Positions 1 to 9,660 of a stretch of 48,944 nucleotides of DNA are shown one piece after another (position 1 is the stretch's first letter; every line of letters starts with the position of its first letter). Position numbers and translations under genes: made by a program. The DNA lies in contig CAIYOW010000091.1 of NCBI GenBank assembly GCA_903927955.1, positions 1 through 48,944 of the forward strand. The letters run 5' to 3'. The stretch comes from an uncultured Methylococcaceae bacterium (lineage in GTDB: Bacteria > Pseudomonadota > Gammaproteobacteria > Methylococcales > Methylomonadaceae). Under the pieces are notes generated by a model, which was given only the letters and a program-made list of their open reading frames with translations, had not been told where the DNA came from and searched no databases.

Positions 1-581
1 GTCATGCCGGGGGCGCGCATGTTGAAAATGGTGGCAATGATATTGATGGCGCCCATGATAGAAGAAATACCCAACAAATGCACAGAGAAGATGGCGAATG
101 GCAGGGCTTTGCCTGTTTGCAACACCAACGGCGGGTATAAAGTCCAACCCGCTGCTGGTGCGCCGCCTTCCATAAACAAGGTGCTGGCTAATAGCAAGAC
201 ACCTGCCACCAGCATCCAGAAGCTCATGTTATTCATGCGTGGCAGAGCCATATCAGGCGCCCCAATCATCATGGGGATCATCCAGTTGGCCAAACCGACA
301 AAAGCCGGCATAACCGCGCCAAACACCATAACCAATGCATGCATGGTGGTCATGGAGTTGAAAAACTGCGGCTCAACAAATTGCAATCCGGGTTCAAACA
401 ATTCGGCACGGATGACCAATGCCATAATGCCGCCAATAAAAAACATGGCTAAGGCAAACAGCAGGTACAGGGTGCCAATGTCTTTATGGTTGGTGGTGAT
501 TATCCATCTTAACAGCCCTTTTTGTGGGCCATGATCGTGATCATCGTGATGATCGTCATGCTCAGCTACAACAGCGGACAT
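1..581 (-). CDS. coxA: Cytochrome c oxidase subunit I, N-terminal part (cut by window edge)
   Basis: This is the catalytic haem-copper subunit of a terminal aa3-type oxidase, which reduces oxygen and pumps protons across the inner membrane. Only about 193 N-terminal residues are visible, read from the ATG at 581 down to the window edge. After a His/Asp-rich tail comes the family hallmark [12 protein letters not shown], followed by several hydrophobic segments and the conserved stretch [17 protein letters not shown] that holds a haem-ligand His. The gene starts 55 bases after coxB on the same strand, the usual subunit II-subunit I order, so the two are probably co-transcribed. The binuclear-centre residues lie outside the window, so an intact gene is assumed rather than shown. 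Confidence 0.95.
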   Translation of the reverse strand, partial: MSAVVAEHDDHHDDHDHGPQKGLLRWIITTNHKDIGTLYLLFALAMFFIGGIMALVIRAELFEPGLQFVEPQFFNSMTTMHALVMVFGAVMPAFVGLANWMIPMMIGAPDMALPRMNNMSFWMLVAGVLLLASTLFMEGGAPAAGWTLYPPLVLQTGKALPFAIFSVHLLGISSIMGAINIIATIFNMRAPGM

Positions 582-636
582 AATTTATTACCTCAAAATA
601 TTGGAAAATGTTTGCAAACAACAGTCTGGTAAGACC

Positions 637-2178
637 TTAGTCGTCATCCTCTTCTGGCGGCAAAGCCGCTTGCAGCTTTTGGATGGCGGACGGCTGGACA
701 ACCGCGTTGGCGGCGTCACCCCAGCTATTACGGGTATAGGTGACAACCGCTGCGAAGTCTTTTGCATTGAGCGAGTGGCCAAAAGCAGGCATCATGGCTT
801 TACCCTGCAACATCAGGTTGATTTGGGCATTTATATCGCCTTTGACAATAGCACTGCCTGCCAATGCAGGGAACGTTGGTGCCATACCCTGCCCTTCTGG
901 TTGATGGCATGACCCGCAATTACTGGCATAAACGGTTTTACCCAATGCGACCAGCTCATCTTTTGACATATCAGCAATCGGCTCAACGGGCTTGGCATCC
1001 GCTGGCACTTCTTTAGGTGCGCTGGCTTTTGTTTCGCCTTTGGCTTCTGTGGATTTTTTCGGCAACAGCTCCTGAATAGCTTTGGGCTGGATCTCATCGC
1101 CAACCGTGTTGCCCAAGGCGTTACGGGTATAGGTAATGACTTGTGCCAGCTCGTCAGCTTTCAACATTTTGGCAAAAGCAGGCATGGCACCTTTACCATT
1201 CAGGATCAAATTGGTTTGCACTTGGATATCGCCTTTGACCACAGCACTGCCGGTCAGGGCAGGGAAAGCGCCGGGCACCCCTTTACCATCAGGCAAATGG
1301 CAGGTAGAGCAATTTTTTGCATAAATGTCTGCACCTTTAGCCACTAGCTCGTCATGGCTTTGGTCGCTCAGGTCAGAACCTTTTTTGGCTTCTTCAAGGG
1401 TCTTTTTAACCCATGCTTCGTAATCGGGTTTATCCATTGCAATAACAACTACTGGCATAAAGCCGTGGTCTTTACCGCACAATTCGGTGCATTGCCCACG
1501 ATAGGTGCCCGGTTGGTCGACGGATGTCCAAGCTTCATTGACAAAACCTGGGATGGCATCTTTTTTCCAGCCCAAATCAGGCACCCACCAAGAATGGATC
1601 ACATCGGCGGCGGTGAATAGAAAACGGATTTTTGTTTTGGTCGGAATGACCAAAGGATGATCTACATTTAACAGGTAGTGGGGCACGGAACGCGGATCAA
1701 TGCCGGAATTCAATTGGCGTGCTTTGTTGCTGGCATCATCCAAACTACTGAAGAAACGGATACCGTTGTCGAGGTATTCGTATTCCCATTTCCATTGCCA
1801 GCCGGTGACTTTCACGGACATGTCAGATTGTTGCACATCATCCAATTCCATCAATGTTTTGGTGGCCGGAATAGCCATTGCCACCAAAATGAGCGTGGGG
1901 ATAATAGTCCAAATGATCTCCACGGTGGTGTTTTCGTGGAACTGGGCCGCCTCATGACCTCTCGATTTACGATGATGGTAAATAGAATAGAACATAGTCC
2001 CAAAAACGCCGACACCTATGGCGACACATATCCATAATATGAGCATGTGCAGGTCATAAACATCATTACTGACTTTGGTGACCCCCTTCATTAGGTTGAG
2101 CGTGTAGTCCGCGCGGACTGTCCCAATGCTTGACGCCATTGAGACCAGAGTCGCGAATAGTTGCTTTTTATTGTTCAC
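637..2178 (-). CDS. coxB: Cytochrome c oxidase subunit II with two C-terminal cytochrome c domains
   Basis: Subunit II takes electrons from a c-type cytochrome at its CuA centre and passes them to subunit I. From the GTG at 2178 the protein has 513 residues. It shows a signal-like N-terminus, two membrane helices and a periplasmic cupredoxin domain with the CuA motif [13 protein letters not shown] near residue 230. Two cytochrome c domains follow at about 277-370 (CSTCH) and 408-513 (CGSCH), each with a downstream MPAF that supplies the axial Met. The two are clearly similar and are joined by a Lys/Pro/Ala linker. I prefer the GTG because AAGGGG lies just upstream and a signal peptide begins there. 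An ATG at 2250 in the same frame would add 24 unlikely residues. Most subunit II proteins carry no haem or a single haem domain. Confidence 0.93.
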   Translation of the reverse strand: MNNKKQLFATLVSMASSIGTVRADYTLNLMKGVTKVSNDVYDLHMLILWICVAIGVGVFGTMFYSIYHHRKSRGHEAAQFHENTTVEIIWTIIPTLILVAMAIPATKTLMELDDVQQSDMSVKVTGWQWKWEYEYLDNGIRFFSSLDDASNKARQLNSGIDPRSVPHYLLNVDHPLVIPTKTKIRFLFTAADVIHSWWVPDLGWKKDAIPGFVNEAWTSVDQPGTYRGQCTELCGKDHGFMPVVVIAMDKPDYEAWVKKTLEEAKKGSDLSDQSHDELVAKGADIYAKNCSTCHLPDGKGVPGAFPALTGSAVVKGDIQVQTNLILNGKGAMPAFAKMLKADELAQVITYTRNALGNTVGDEIQPKAIQELLPKKSTEAKGETKASAPKEVPADAKPVEPIADMSKDELVALGKTVYASNCGSCHQPEGQGMAPTFPALAGSAIVKGDINAQINLMLQGKAMMPAFGHSLNAKDFAAVVTYTRNSWGDAANAVVQPSAIQKLQAALPPEEDDD

Positions 2179-2435
2179 TGAGCAGCCCCTTCTTTTGTAA
2201 TAAAAACTTGTGTACACCGACTGGTATTGGGCAATGGACGGCAGACCCACGCCATGAGTGGTGTTTTATAAATAAGCACACTTAAACTGTGCAATTTTAA
2301 CCGATGATGGCGAGGTATGCCATAAGCCATCATTAATAAAATGACATTTTCTATCTGTTTGCCTGCAGCTGGCAATAAAAAAACACCAACCCTTTGAATT
2401 TTATAACCAAAGAAATGTTAATTAATTTTTATGGG

Positions 2436-2569
2436 GGGTGCTGCCGATAGCGGGCCGGTTAGCCTTGCCCATGCCTGCAAATAGCACACGGCCTAGGCAG
2501 CTTTTGCCTTGGCGGTTGCAGCGACAGGCAAATGATTTGGCAAGGATACCATTAACTTTGGTAGCACCC
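2436..2569. ncRNA. Candidate structured RNA domain in the coxB-csp intergenic gap
   Basis: The gap 2179-2746 separates the divergent coxB and cold-shock genes and has no convincing ORF. It is AT-rich at both ends with a GC-rich island. GGGTGCTGCC (2436-2445) can pair with GGTAGCACCC (2560-2569) as a 10-bp stem with one G-U pair, enclosing about 114 bases. Inside are GGCCG (2453-2457) with CGGCC (2489-2493), the hairpin AGGCA/TGCCT, and TACCA/TGGTA next to the right arm. I do not recognise a known riboswitch, 6S or SRP RNA in it, and I cannot tell the strand. It could be a leader element of either gene, a small RNA, or chance pairing. Confidence 0.3.
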
Positions 2570-2746
2570 AATAGCTTTAATTAATACCCCAAAAATTGCT
2601 GAACTTTCAATAAAATATTTTGCCCTTATGGCAAATTTAGTGCTACCATGAACCGCTGTACAAAGTTTGAGCCGGCTATGCTAGTTAAGACCGGGATTTA
2701 TAAAGCCATTAAATTTGGCGTTTTTTTAAAGAATTAAGAGTGTGAT

Positions 2747-2956
2747 ATGTCAGATCAAGTTGTAGGTACCGTTAAGTGGTTCAATGATGAAAAAGGCTTT
2801 GGTTTTATTGAACAGGAAGGTGGCAAAGATGTGTTCGTCCACCACAGTGCAATTAACGGCTCCGGACGCAAAACCTTGCGCGAAGGCCAAAAAGTGACCA
2901 TGCAAGTCACTGTAGGCCAAAAAGGCCCGCAAGCAGAGAACGTAACCCCCGCATAA
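2747..2956 (+). CDS. Cold-shock domain protein (CspA family)
   Basis: This small single-stranded nucleic-acid-binding protein of the CspA family is a cytoplasmic RNA chaperone of 69 residues, the usual family length. The sequence is one complete cold-shock OB fold. It opens with [16 protein letters not shown], which contains RNP1, followed by DVFVHHSAI, which is RNP2, and the typical [11 protein letters not shown] strand. It is transcribed alone, away from coxB and toward rlmG. A long non-coding stretch lies upstream, as is common for csp genes with extended leaders, but I cannot place the promoter. Whether it is truly cold-induced or constitutive cannot be told from sequence. Confidence 0.95.
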   Translation: MSDQVVGTVKWFNDEKGFGFIEQEGGKDVFVHHSAINGSGRKTLREGQKVTMQVTVGQKGPQAENVTPA

Positions 2957-2965
2957 TAAATTCTC

Positions 2966-3016
2966 GAAGCGGCCTCAAGGGCAGCACTGCCTTTGGGTTC
3001 GCTTCACGCGAATTTT
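2966..3016 (+). terminator. Long hairpin between csp and rlmG, probably a bidirectional terminator
   Basis: Bases 2966-2983 (starting GAAGCGGCC) pair with 2988-3005 (ending CGCTTC) across a 4-base loop. The stem is 18 bp with three G-U pairs and one mismatch. AATTTTA follows on the plus strand, and AATTTATT follows on the minus strand just after the hairpin. It lies between two convergent genes, so it probably ends both transcripts. Confidence 0.7.
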
Positions 3017-3035
3017 ACAGTACCCTACCAACCTG

Positions 3036-4208
3036 TCACTTGTACTGGGTTGATCTGTATATCACAAATTTATCATTGCTTGCCACAATGGCAACATTGC
3101 CAAAAAGTTTTTTTAATGGCAAATGGTAATTCAGGTGACGGTTGCCAATCACCCACAGCTGGCCTTTTTTTCGTAACACCCTAGTTGCGCCATTGAACAT
3201 GGCGGTGGCAATTTGCCCGCCTATGGCCTGTTGCTGATGAAAAGGCGGATTACAAAATATCATATCCGCTGAGTGTTCCGGTGTCACGGTTAAGCCATCT
3301 GCCACTAAAAAATGTGCATCCCGCGCGTTGCCGAAGGCACGACGAAAATTATCTTCGGCCGAAGCCACAGCCATAAAGGATTCATCAATAAAACAGATGT
3401 TGGCCTTGGGGTTGCGGGAAGCCACCATAAGCCCCACCACGCCATTGCCGCACCCTAAATCGATAATGTCCGAAGGTTCGGATAATGCGGGCAGGTGTTG
3501 CAGAAAAAACCGCGTGCCAATGTCCAAGCTGTCGCGGGAAAATACGTTGGCATGGTTACTTATCTGATAGGGGCTGTTTTCCAGTTGATAGTGTACGGGA
3601 TAGCGGTTGTCCGGGACTTTTATGCCGCCCTGCCATTTGACCGTGATTAATCGGGCTTTTTTTTGCGCCAACGATGTTGATGTCGGCCCTAAATACTGTT
3701 CCAACAGCCGCCAAACGGATGCTGGCAGCGCTTTTATCATGCCAGCCACCAGGATGTGCGAAGATTCGTTGAGCCGAGGGCGCAGGTACTGTAGCTGGTA
3801 TTCTAATAACGCCAACGTTTTGGGTGCCTTTATCAGCAACACATCGATATGCCCGGAACTGACCGCCAAACTATCTTGCAATTGCACCGATGAATCCGCT
3901 AAGCCGTTAATTTTCAGGTTGTCGCGTATGGCTTGCTGGGACAAGTAAGAGTCGGAAATGGCAACCGGCAAACAAGCATGCAAGGCTACGGCTAAAGCAC
4001 CGAAACTGTCGTTGACAATGACCACTTTCATGCCTAATGCTGGCAGTGCGTGTTCTGCCAAGTAGCCCAACAAATATTCATCCGCCGCGTCCCATGCCCT
4101 TAACAATTCGTTAGGCCGCTTGGGTAGGCGCTCCAGCACAAACCCGCCTTGGGGGGCTTTAAGCTGTGTATCTACCCATTGTGCCGCCATTGTAAGCCAC
4201 TCAGGCAC
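3036..4208 (-). CDS. rlmG: 23S rRNA (guanine-N2)-methyltransferase RlmG
   Basis: RlmG uses S-adenosylmethionine to methylate a guanine N2 (G1835 in E. coli) of 23S rRNA. The 390 residues match the two-domain RlmG/RsmC layout. The N-terminal MTase-like domain contains LLRAWDAADEYLL, a typical RlmG signature. The C-terminal catalytic domain has the SAM loop DLGCGNGVVG (about 250-259) and the N2-guanine methyltransferase motif NPPFH (320-324). RsmC is the nearest alternative, but it is shorter and lacks that N-terminal signature. The start is probably the GTG at 4208, which overlaps the end of efpL by 8 bases. An in-frame ATG at 4190 is possible. The overlap suggests translational coupling to efpL. 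Confidence 0.88.
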   Translation of the reverse strand: MPEWLTMAAQWVDTQLKAPQGGFVLERLPKRPNELLRAWDAADEYLLGYLAEHALPALGMKVVIVNDSFGALAVALHACLPVAISDSYLSQQAIRDNLKINGLADSSVQLQDSLAVSSGHIDVLLIKAPKTLALLEYQLQYLRPRLNESSHILVAGMIKALPASVWRLLEQYLGPTSTSLAQKKARLITVKWQGGIKVPDNRYPVHYQLENSPYQISNHANVFSRDSLDIGTRFFLQHLPALSEPSDIIDLGCGNGVVGLMVASRNPKANICFIDESFMAVASAEDNFRRAFGNARDAHFLVADGLTVTPEHSADMIFCNPPFHQQQAIGGQIATAMFNGATRVLRKKGQLWVIGNRHLNYHLPLKKLFGNVAIVASNDKFVIYRSTQYK

Positions 4209-4767
4209 GCGACATAAATTTGCCGGTTTCGGTGCTGATTTTGATGAGTTCGTCCGTTTCTATGTATTCGGGCACTTGCACTTCCAAACCGGTCGCTAGC
4301 CGGGCGGTTTTGGTGCGGGCCGATGCCGACGAGCCTTTGAGGGAAGGCGGCGTTTCAATGATGGGCAACACGACTGAGCTGGGCAATTCAATGGCAAAAA
4401 TAGCATCTTCTATCAATAAGGCCACTATCCCTTCCAGACCTTCGGTCAGATACTCGATTTGGCCTTCCAAGTCGTCTTCGCTTAAGGTGTATTGGCTGTA
4501 ATCTTCCAAGTTCATGAAAATGTAGCTGTCGCCATCCTTGTAAGAAAACTGCACTTTTACTTTGCTTAAATCAGAGTCTTTAAAAAAATCTTCGCCTTTT
4601 AGTGACTCATCCAGTTTCTGGCCTGTTTTTAAATTATTGAAGCGCACTTTATATAAGGTGGTTGCGCCTCGGGAAGATGGGCTTTTTGCCTCCACCTGCT
4701 TAACCACATGGGGTATGCCGTCAATTTCAACCACCATGCCACGTTTTAAATCACTCGCTTTTGCCAT
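4201..4767 (-). CDS. yeiP: Elongation factor P-like protein (YeiP/EfpL)
   Basis: This EF-P paralogue binds stalled ribosomes and helps form peptide bonds at difficult sequences. It has 188 residues in three beta-barrel domains: a KOW-like domain at about 1-65, a central OB domain (VQFSYKDGDSYIFMNLED) and a C-terminal OB domain that includes LKGSSASARTKTA. The loop that enters the peptidyl-transferase centre reads SPSSRG (about 29-34). It ends in arginine, as in YeiP/EfpL, rather than the modified lysine of canonical EF-P. A strong AGGAGGGG lies upstream of the ATG. It is followed by rlmG with an 8-base overlap, so two translation-related genes share a transcript. Canonical EF-P should be encoded elsewhere. 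Confidence 0.92.
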   Translation of the reverse strand: MAKASDLKRGMVVEIDGIPHVVKQVEAKSPSSRGATTLYKVRFNNLKTGQKLDESLKGEDFFKDSDLSKVKVQFSYKDGDSYIFMNLEDYSQYTLSEDDLEGQIEYLTEGLEGIVALLIEDAIFAIELPSSVVLPIIETPPSLKGSSASARTKTARLATGLEVQVPEYIETDELIKISTETGKFMSRA

Positions 4768-4794
4768 ATTCCCCTCCTGTTAGGTTTGCTGGAC

Positions 4795-5376
4795 TTAAAT
4801 GCCTGTTGCCAAATTTTTGCTTGCTAGCTGCGCTTTTTTCAGTCTTGCCCGCTGCATTTTTTCTGCTTCAAACTGAGCCTTGCGGGTATTTTTGACCTCA
4901 TAACGGTGCTTGGCCCATGCCGACTGCTGTTTTTTATCCCTGCTAATACCCGTTTCCGGTAATGTCTGCATCACTATACAATCGACCGGACAAGGTGCCA
5001 CGCACAATGAACAACCGGTACATTCATGAGCTATCACGGTGTGCATTAGCTTGGCCGCGCCGATAATGGCATCGACCGGACAAGCGTCAATGCATTTGAC
5101 GCAGCCGATACAGTCTTGCTCGATAATAACCGCCACTTGAGCGGGCTTATGGCTACCGTAACGGGTATCCAAAGGCTTAGAGGGGCGACCTAATAATGCT
5201 GCCAAATCGGCAATGCCTTGTTCGCCACCAGGCGGGCATTGGTTAATGTCCGCCCGGCCTTCGGCAATTGCTTCGGCGTAAGGCAAGCATCCTTTAAATC
5301 CGCATTGCCCACATTGTGTCTGAGGCAATAATTCATTTATTTCGTTTATTTTTGGAGGGTAGTTCATGGCTAGCAT
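4795..5376 (-). CDS. rsxB: RnfB/RsxB-type iron-sulfur protein, stand-alone
   Basis: This resembles the B subunit of the Rnf/Rsx electron-transport complex, which passes electrons through several [4Fe-4S] clusters. Visible motifs are the Fe-S fold CGQCGFKGC with a distal CPPGG, then two ferredoxin clusters, [14 protein letters not shown] and [15 protein letters not shown] Lys/Arg-rich tail follows. Two near-adjacent ATGs at 5376 and 5367 are candidate starts. AGGAAG sits just before the first, which gives about 193 residues. The frame stays open to 5517 but that part looks non-coding. Canonical RsxB has an N-terminal membrane helix, and neither start includes a clear one. No other rnf gene is nearby, so this may be a soluble ferredoxin-like relative. 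Confidence 0.85.
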   Translation of the reverse strand: MLAMNYPPKINEINELLPQTQCGQCGFKGCLPYAEAIAEGRADINQCPPGGEQGIADLAALLGRPSKPLDTRYGSHKPAQVAVIIEQDCIGCVKCIDACPVDAIIGAAKLMHTVIAHECTGCSLCVAPCPVDCIVMQTLPETGISRDKKQQSAWAKHRYEVKNTRKAQFEAEKMQRARLKKAQLASKNLATGI

Positions 5377-5622
5377 CGCTTCCTGACAAGATGAGGACTG
5401 CTGGCTTGACCGCACGCTTGCATTCAATGGGCCGGTCAAGCCAGCTTGGCTGATTAAATGTGCAAAATAACAGCACCCGATCAGCATTGCCCCATTAGAA
5501 ATGGGGAAAAAGACCATTTTATGATATTATTTGCCAACAGAATATGTGCTTGCCTGTTATCGTCCAAAACTTTATATCATGCCATAAAATCTTCAATGAC
5601 ACACGCAAAGGATAACCACCTA

Positions 5623-6396
5623 ATGAGAATTGATCTGCCGCCTGCTTTTTCCAAAAATCGGCTGAAACCCATCAAACGGCTCTTTTTCGCCAGTATCTTA
5701 ACCTTGGCTTGCCCCGCCCATGCAGAAATCAACGTGGCTTTCTATTCTGGCCAATCGTTTGTCGATAATGGTGATCTGTCTTTAAACCAAGGCAAAACCA
5801 ACCTTAATTTCAATGATGTCAGCTGGAATGACAAATCATTTGAAGCGCCCATTTTTTACGGTGCGCGAATTGGCTATTGGTTGGATAGCGCACCCAACTG
5901 GGGCTTTTCAGTTGATTATGCGCATTTGAAAAATTATTTGGAATATGACAAAAATGCCTTTATAAGCGGCACAAACGCAAATGGTGACAGCGTTAATAGC
6001 GTGGAGCCAATCACTGACCATATCCAAAATTTTAATATGTCGCATGGGGTCAATACGTTGACTTTCAATGGGCAATACCGCTGGTTTCCTTCAGGCAAAC
6101 GTGACAATAGTTTGTTAGGACGGATGCAACTTTACTCAGGTCTGGGCGCCGGCTTTAGCGTCCCACATGTTGAAGCCCTGATTAGGGGAGTCCAAACTTA
6201 CGAATATCAAGCAGGGGCGGGGCCGGTCATCAATGGCATGTTGGGCGTGAATTATGATTTGATCAGCTTCCTGTCCGGTTTTGCGGAGTATAAGCTTACT
6301 TATGTCAATGTTGAAGACAGCCTGAAAGGCGGTGGCACGATCAGCACCGAGACGGTCAACCACCAATTGATTTTTGGCTTGGCGGCGCATTTCTGA
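5623..6396 (+). CDS. Outer-membrane beta-barrel protein, possibly LpxQ (lipid A oxidase)-like
   Basis: The 258-residue protein starts at the ATG at 5623, which has AAGGA about ten bases upstream. It has a basic N-terminus, a hydrophobic core (LFFASILTLACPAHA) and a probable signal-peptidase site before EINVAFYSG. The rest alternates polar and hydrophobic residues in amphipathic strands with many aromatics and ends in LIFGLAAHF, typical of outer-membrane barrels. Phrases such as KSFEAPIFYGARIGYW and WGFSVDYAHLK recall proteins annotated as lipid A oxidase, but that is from memory and the enzyme role is uncertain. It is divergent from rsxB, about 250 bases away. Confidence 0.6.
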   Translation: MRIDLPPAFSKNRLKPIKRLFFASILTLACPAHAEINVAFYSGQSFVDNGDLSLNQGKTNLNFNDVSWNDKSFEAPIFYGARIGYWLDSAPNWGFSVDYAHLKNYLEYDKNAFISGTNANGDSVNSVEPITDHIQNFNMSHGVNTLTFNGQYRWFPSGKRDNSLLGRMQLYSGLGAGFSVPHVEALIRGVQTYEYQAGAGPVINGMLGVNYDLISFLSGFAEYKLTYVNVEDSLKGGGTISTETVNHQLIFGLAAHF

Positions 6397-6505
6397 TACC
6401 GATGGCGCAATCAGCGGGCAAGCTTCACCCACGGTTGGCTTTGGCCTTGCCCAGGGTGGTTTGTGACCCTAAAGCGGCTTGCCTTGTTTCCACCCAATGC
6501 CCTGC

Positions 6506-7819
6506 TTAAAGCCCATAGGCTTTACGCTTGCGCCAGAATGTTGCCCGGCTCATACCTAGTGAGTCGGCGGCAGAATTGATAGCACCGTTGTGTTGTTGCA
6601 AGGCTTGGCGAATCAGCAGGGCTTCTTGTTCGCGGGGTACGGCAACACGGGCGGGTGGCTCTGGTTGGCCGGGCGGTTCTATAAACTCCGGCGGCAGCTC
6701 AGCCAGCCGTAAAGTGCCGCCACGGCCAACCGCAAAAGCGTATTCTATGACGTTGTGCAGTTCGCGGACATTACCTGGCCAAGCATAATCGAGCAGTAAT
6801 TTCATTGCCTGTGGTTCGATTTTGTCGATATGCCTGACCTGCCCGTTATGGATGTGGATAAAATGCCAAAGCAGCAGGGGTATATCTTCGCGCCGTTCGC
6901 GTAGTGGGGGTATGAAAATGGGCACAACCCGTAACCGGAACATCAGATCTTCGCGGAATTGGCCATTTTTAACCGCTTCGCGCAACGACCGATGCGTAGC
7001 CGCCACCAATCGCACGTCAACATCAATCGTCTGGTTGCCCCCCACCGGAATATAGTTACGTTCTTGAATGACCCGTAACAGTTTGGCCTGTAAATCGAGT
7101 GGCAACTCCGCCACCTCATCAAGAAACAAAGTGCCGCCGTGGACTCTTTGGAACAGCCCGTTATGATCTTTTATTGCTCCGGTGAATGCCCCCCGCACAT
7201 GTCCGAAAAGTTCGCTTTCCAGTAAACTACTGGACAGTGCCGCGCAGTTAATCGCCAAAAAAGGGCCGGCATGGCGGGCACTGAGCTTATGGATGGCTTT
7301 GGCAACCAGTTCTTTGCCTGACCCGCTTTCACCTCGCACTAATACGGTTGCGGTGGTTTCGGCGGCGTTTTCAATAATCCTAAACACTGCCTGCATGGCA
7401 GGGGAACGGCTTAATAGGCCTTGGAAACGGGTCTTTTTTTCGGATGTTTTTGGCTGTGGCGAAAAATTGGCGGCTTCGCTTGTTGAAGCCAATGCCAATA
7501 GCACCAAAGCGCCCGCATAGTGTCCATTGGCATCTTGCAATAGGCGTACTGTTTGTGTGCACTGTAGCAGTTGCCCATCTGCCTTGGTATGTGCGGGTGC
7601 AAGGGTGATGGTGGCAGCTTGCAAAATGTGCGGCATGGTTTCTTTGCTCCCCGGTAAAACCGCTTGGCCCAGCACGTGGCGCTGAAGGTATCCGGTCAGC
7701 CGTTCGGCGCCACGGCTCCAAAGCATTAGCCGGTTATGCCTGTCCAGCAGATAAAAGGCTTGCTGATCAATGAGTTCAAACAGGGCTTGGTTAAGCGTGG
7801 TGAGCTTATCGCCTTGCAT
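6506..7819 (-). CDS. Sigma-54-dependent activator, PAS-like sensor plus AAA+ and Fis domains
   Basis: This is an enhancer-binding protein that remodels sigma-54 RNA polymerase. In order it has a PAS-like N-terminal domain (about 10-110, with [23 protein letters not shown]), the AAA+ domain with Walker A GESGSGKE (163-170), the sigma-54 contact loop GAFTGA (210-215) and Walker [10 protein letters not shown] (228-236), and a Fis-type helix-turn-helix in the last 40 residues. It is the last gene of the sulfide-oxidation run, and its ATG overlaps the SulP stop codon (TAATG). The position recalls FisR, the activator of sqr/pdo genes. The sensor domain has only one Cys (residue 87), however, and lacks the Cys cluster expected of a FisR persulfide sensor. 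It probably acts at the -24/-12 site at 12290-12304. Confidence 0.92.
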   Translation of the reverse strand: MQGDKLTTLNQALFELIDQQAFYLLDRHNRLMLWSRGAERLTGYLQRHVLGQAVLPGSKETMPHILQAATITLAPAHTKADGQLLQCTQTVRLLQDANGHYAGALVLLALASTSEAANFSPQPKTSEKKTRFQGLLSRSPAMQAVFRIIENAAETTATVLVRGESGSGKELVAKAIHKLSARHAGPFLAINCAALSSSLLESELFGHVRGAFTGAIKDHNGLFQRVHGGTLFLDEVAELPLDLQAKLLRVIQERNYIPVGGNQTIDVDVRLVAATHRSLREAVKNGQFREDLMFRLRVVPIFIPPLRERREDIPLLLWHFIHIHNGQVRHIDKIEPQAMKLLLDYAWPGNVRELHNVIEYAFAVGRGGTLRLAELPPEFIEPPGQPEPPARVAVPREQEALLIRQALQQHNGAINSAADSLGMSRATFWRKRKAYGL

Positions 7820-9537
7820 TAACCCAGCTCCTTGGTGGCGTCTTCGGTGCGGGCAAATACTTGCCCGGGCTGCATTTGCTTTAGAAAATCAGTTTTTTGC
7901 AGCTTTTCCAGCACCTTGCTTTTGGCTTCCGAGATGTTCAACGATTTTCCAGCCTGTTGTAGGCTGCGGTTAAAATGCCCTAGGGCTTCCAATGCGGTCG
8001 CATCAATATCATTGACCGACGTGCAAATCAGCACGACATGACGGGTATTGGGCTTTTTTTTCAGTTCGGTTTCCAAGTAGTCTTCTATGGAGTGGATATT
8101 GGCAAAGGTGATGCTTTCTTCAATCCGCACCAGCAACAGATGATGCCATGTTTCTACGCTGTGCTTGCTGATTTGCACCGCTTGGTTGCCCGCCACCCCG
8201 ACCACGGCAATATGAGGCTGGCTATTTTTGCGCAATTGGCTGCCAATAGTCAAAATAATGCCTAAGGTGATGCCTTCCTCTATGCCCAATATAAGCACCC
8301 CAAGCAAGGTGACTAATTCGGCTATGCCGTCACCACGGTCATAGCGCCAAGTGTTGATGATGTGGCTGACCCGAACGAGTCGATAAATGGCCATCAATAT
8401 GATGGCGGCCAGTGCCGCTTTGGGAATTTGTTCAAACCAAGGGCTAAAAAAAATAACCGCAAAAAATAAGAGGGTTGCGGCGATGATCATGGCCATTTGG
8501 GTTCTTGCACCGGCGGAGAAATTGACCATTGTCCTGCTAAAACCACCCGCCACCGGCATACCACCGGAAACCGCCGCCACTAGATTGGCAACGCCTAGCG
8601 CAATCAGTTCTTTATTGGGGATAATTTTCTGGCCTCTCAGGTTGGCGGTCACTTTGGCAATGGCCACACTTTCCACATAGGCGATCAAGGCGATAAAGGC
8701 ACTGTTTGGTAGCAGCAGGCGCGCCGCTTTGGCATCAATAAATCCAATGGACAATTCGGGCAAGCCTATTGGCACTTGGCCTACTAAAGCGACCTGTTGT
8801 TGGTCTAAATTGAAGTACGCCACTGCTGTAGTCGCCAGCACCACCGTCAATAAGGGGCCGCATTTGCTAATAGCGGTCAACAATGCCAGGTTTACACCGG
8901 CGTGTTTAAGTACTATGGTTAGGGGCTTGCCAAAAAACACCAATAATGCCAGGCAACCGCTGCCAATAATCAGGGTGTAGCTGTTGGCGCCTTGCAAGTA
9001 GCTGCGGTAGCAATCGGCATTTAGACCACAGGATGGCGGCTTTAAGCCAGCCAGTTGCGGCAGTTGGCTGGCAATAATCAAGAGTGCCGCACCGCTGGTA
9101 AAACCTGCCAGTACGGGGTGGCTAATAAAATTCACCAGGCCGCCCATTCTTAGCATAGCCATAATTGACAGGATAATGCCAACTTCGGCCGATAAAATCA
9201 GCGAATTTTGTACTGGGTTGCCCAATGCGCTGACTGCGGGCGTTGCCAAGATGCTGGCAACCATGATGGCGGCGATAGAAACCGGGCCAACCGACAAGGT
9301 GCGGCTGGTGCCTAGCAAGGCATAGGCAATCGGCGGCAAAATGCTGGCATACAGCCCCATCTGCGGCGGCAAGCCCGCTAAAATGGCATAGGCGATACCC
9401 TGCGGGACCAACAATATGGCGGTGATGATCCCTGCAAACACATCACTGCTGAAATCATTGCGGTCATAAGTTGTTAACCCCGCTAATAGCGGGAAATGCT
9501 GGCTGATGCTGGTCTGTTTGTGGCTAATGTCTGTCAT
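7819..9537 (-). CDS. SulP family anion transporter with C-terminal STAS domain
   Basis: This inner-membrane SLC26/SulP carrier moves inorganic anions such as sulfate or bicarbonate. The 572 residues show the family signature in TM1-TM2 ([20 protein letters not shown]), about a dozen further hydrophobic segments, and a cytoplasmic STAS domain from about residue 440, including [23 protein letters not shown] precedes the ATG. It lies 174 bases after sqr and directly before the sigma-54 activator, with a one-base stop/start overlap. The neighbours suggest it handles a product or substrate of sulfide oxidation (sulfite, sulfate or thiosulfate), but the substrate is inference. Bicarbonate transport is the main alternative for bacterial SulP proteins. 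Confidence 0.92.
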   Translation of the reverse strand: MTDISHKQTSISQHFPLLAGLTTYDRNDFSSDVFAGIITAILLVPQGIAYAILAGLPPQMGLYASILPPIAYALLGTSRTLSVGPVSIAAIMVASILATPAVSALGNPVQNSLILSAEVGIILSIMAMLRMGGLVNFISHPVLAGFTSGAALLIIASQLPQLAGLKPPSCGLNADCYRSYLQGANSYTLIIGSGCLALLVFFGKPLTIVLKHAGVNLALLTAISKCGPLLTVVLATTAVAYFNLDQQQVALVGQVPIGLPELSIGFIDAKAARLLLPNSAFIALIAYVESVAIAKVTANLRGQKIIPNKELIALGVANLVAAVSGGMPVAGGFSRTMVNFSAGARTQMAMIIAATLLFFAVIFFSPWFEQIPKAALAAIILMAIYRLVRVSHIINTWRYDRGDGIAELVTLLGVLILGIEEGITLGIILTIGSQLRKNSQPHIAVVGVAGNQAVQISKHSVETWHHLLLVRIEESITFANIHSIEDYLETELKKKPNTRHVVLICTSVNDIDATALEALGHFNRSLQQAGKSLNISEAKSKVLEKLQKTDFLKQMQPGQVFARTEDATKELG

Positions 9538-9613
9538 TTTTCCTGAGTAAGTTATGGTATCTGAACAGAACTAAAAATCCGTCTGGCTCTTCTTAGTAGT
9601 CACCAAAATACCT

Positions 9614-9638
9614 CTAGTGGATATAGCTAGTGGATATA
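9614..9638. repeat. Two tandem 12-base copies upstream of the SulP gene
   Basis: CTAGTGGATATA occurs at 9614-9625 and again at 9627-9638, a period of 13 bases, in the gap between sqr and the SulP gene. It may be a regulator half-site or a simple slippage duplication. Nothing in the sequence decides between them. Confidence 0.8.
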
Positions 9639-9660
9639 ACTGCCAATCATTCGCCGACTG

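Noticed and set aside
4-534. Open frame of 176 codons on the plus strand
   Set aside because: It is the shadow of coxA, whose minus-strand reading gives the clear subunit I sequence.
2179-2250. Longer start for CoxB at the ATG at 2250
   Set aside because: The extra 24 residues are polar and unlike a signal sequence. The GTG at 2178 has a good ribosome-binding site and is followed by a signal-like segment.
2436-2569. Identification as a c-di-GMP, cobalamin, 6S or SRP RNA
   Set aside because: Some short strings look similar, but the conserved cores of these RNAs are absent, so I keep it as an unknown structure only.
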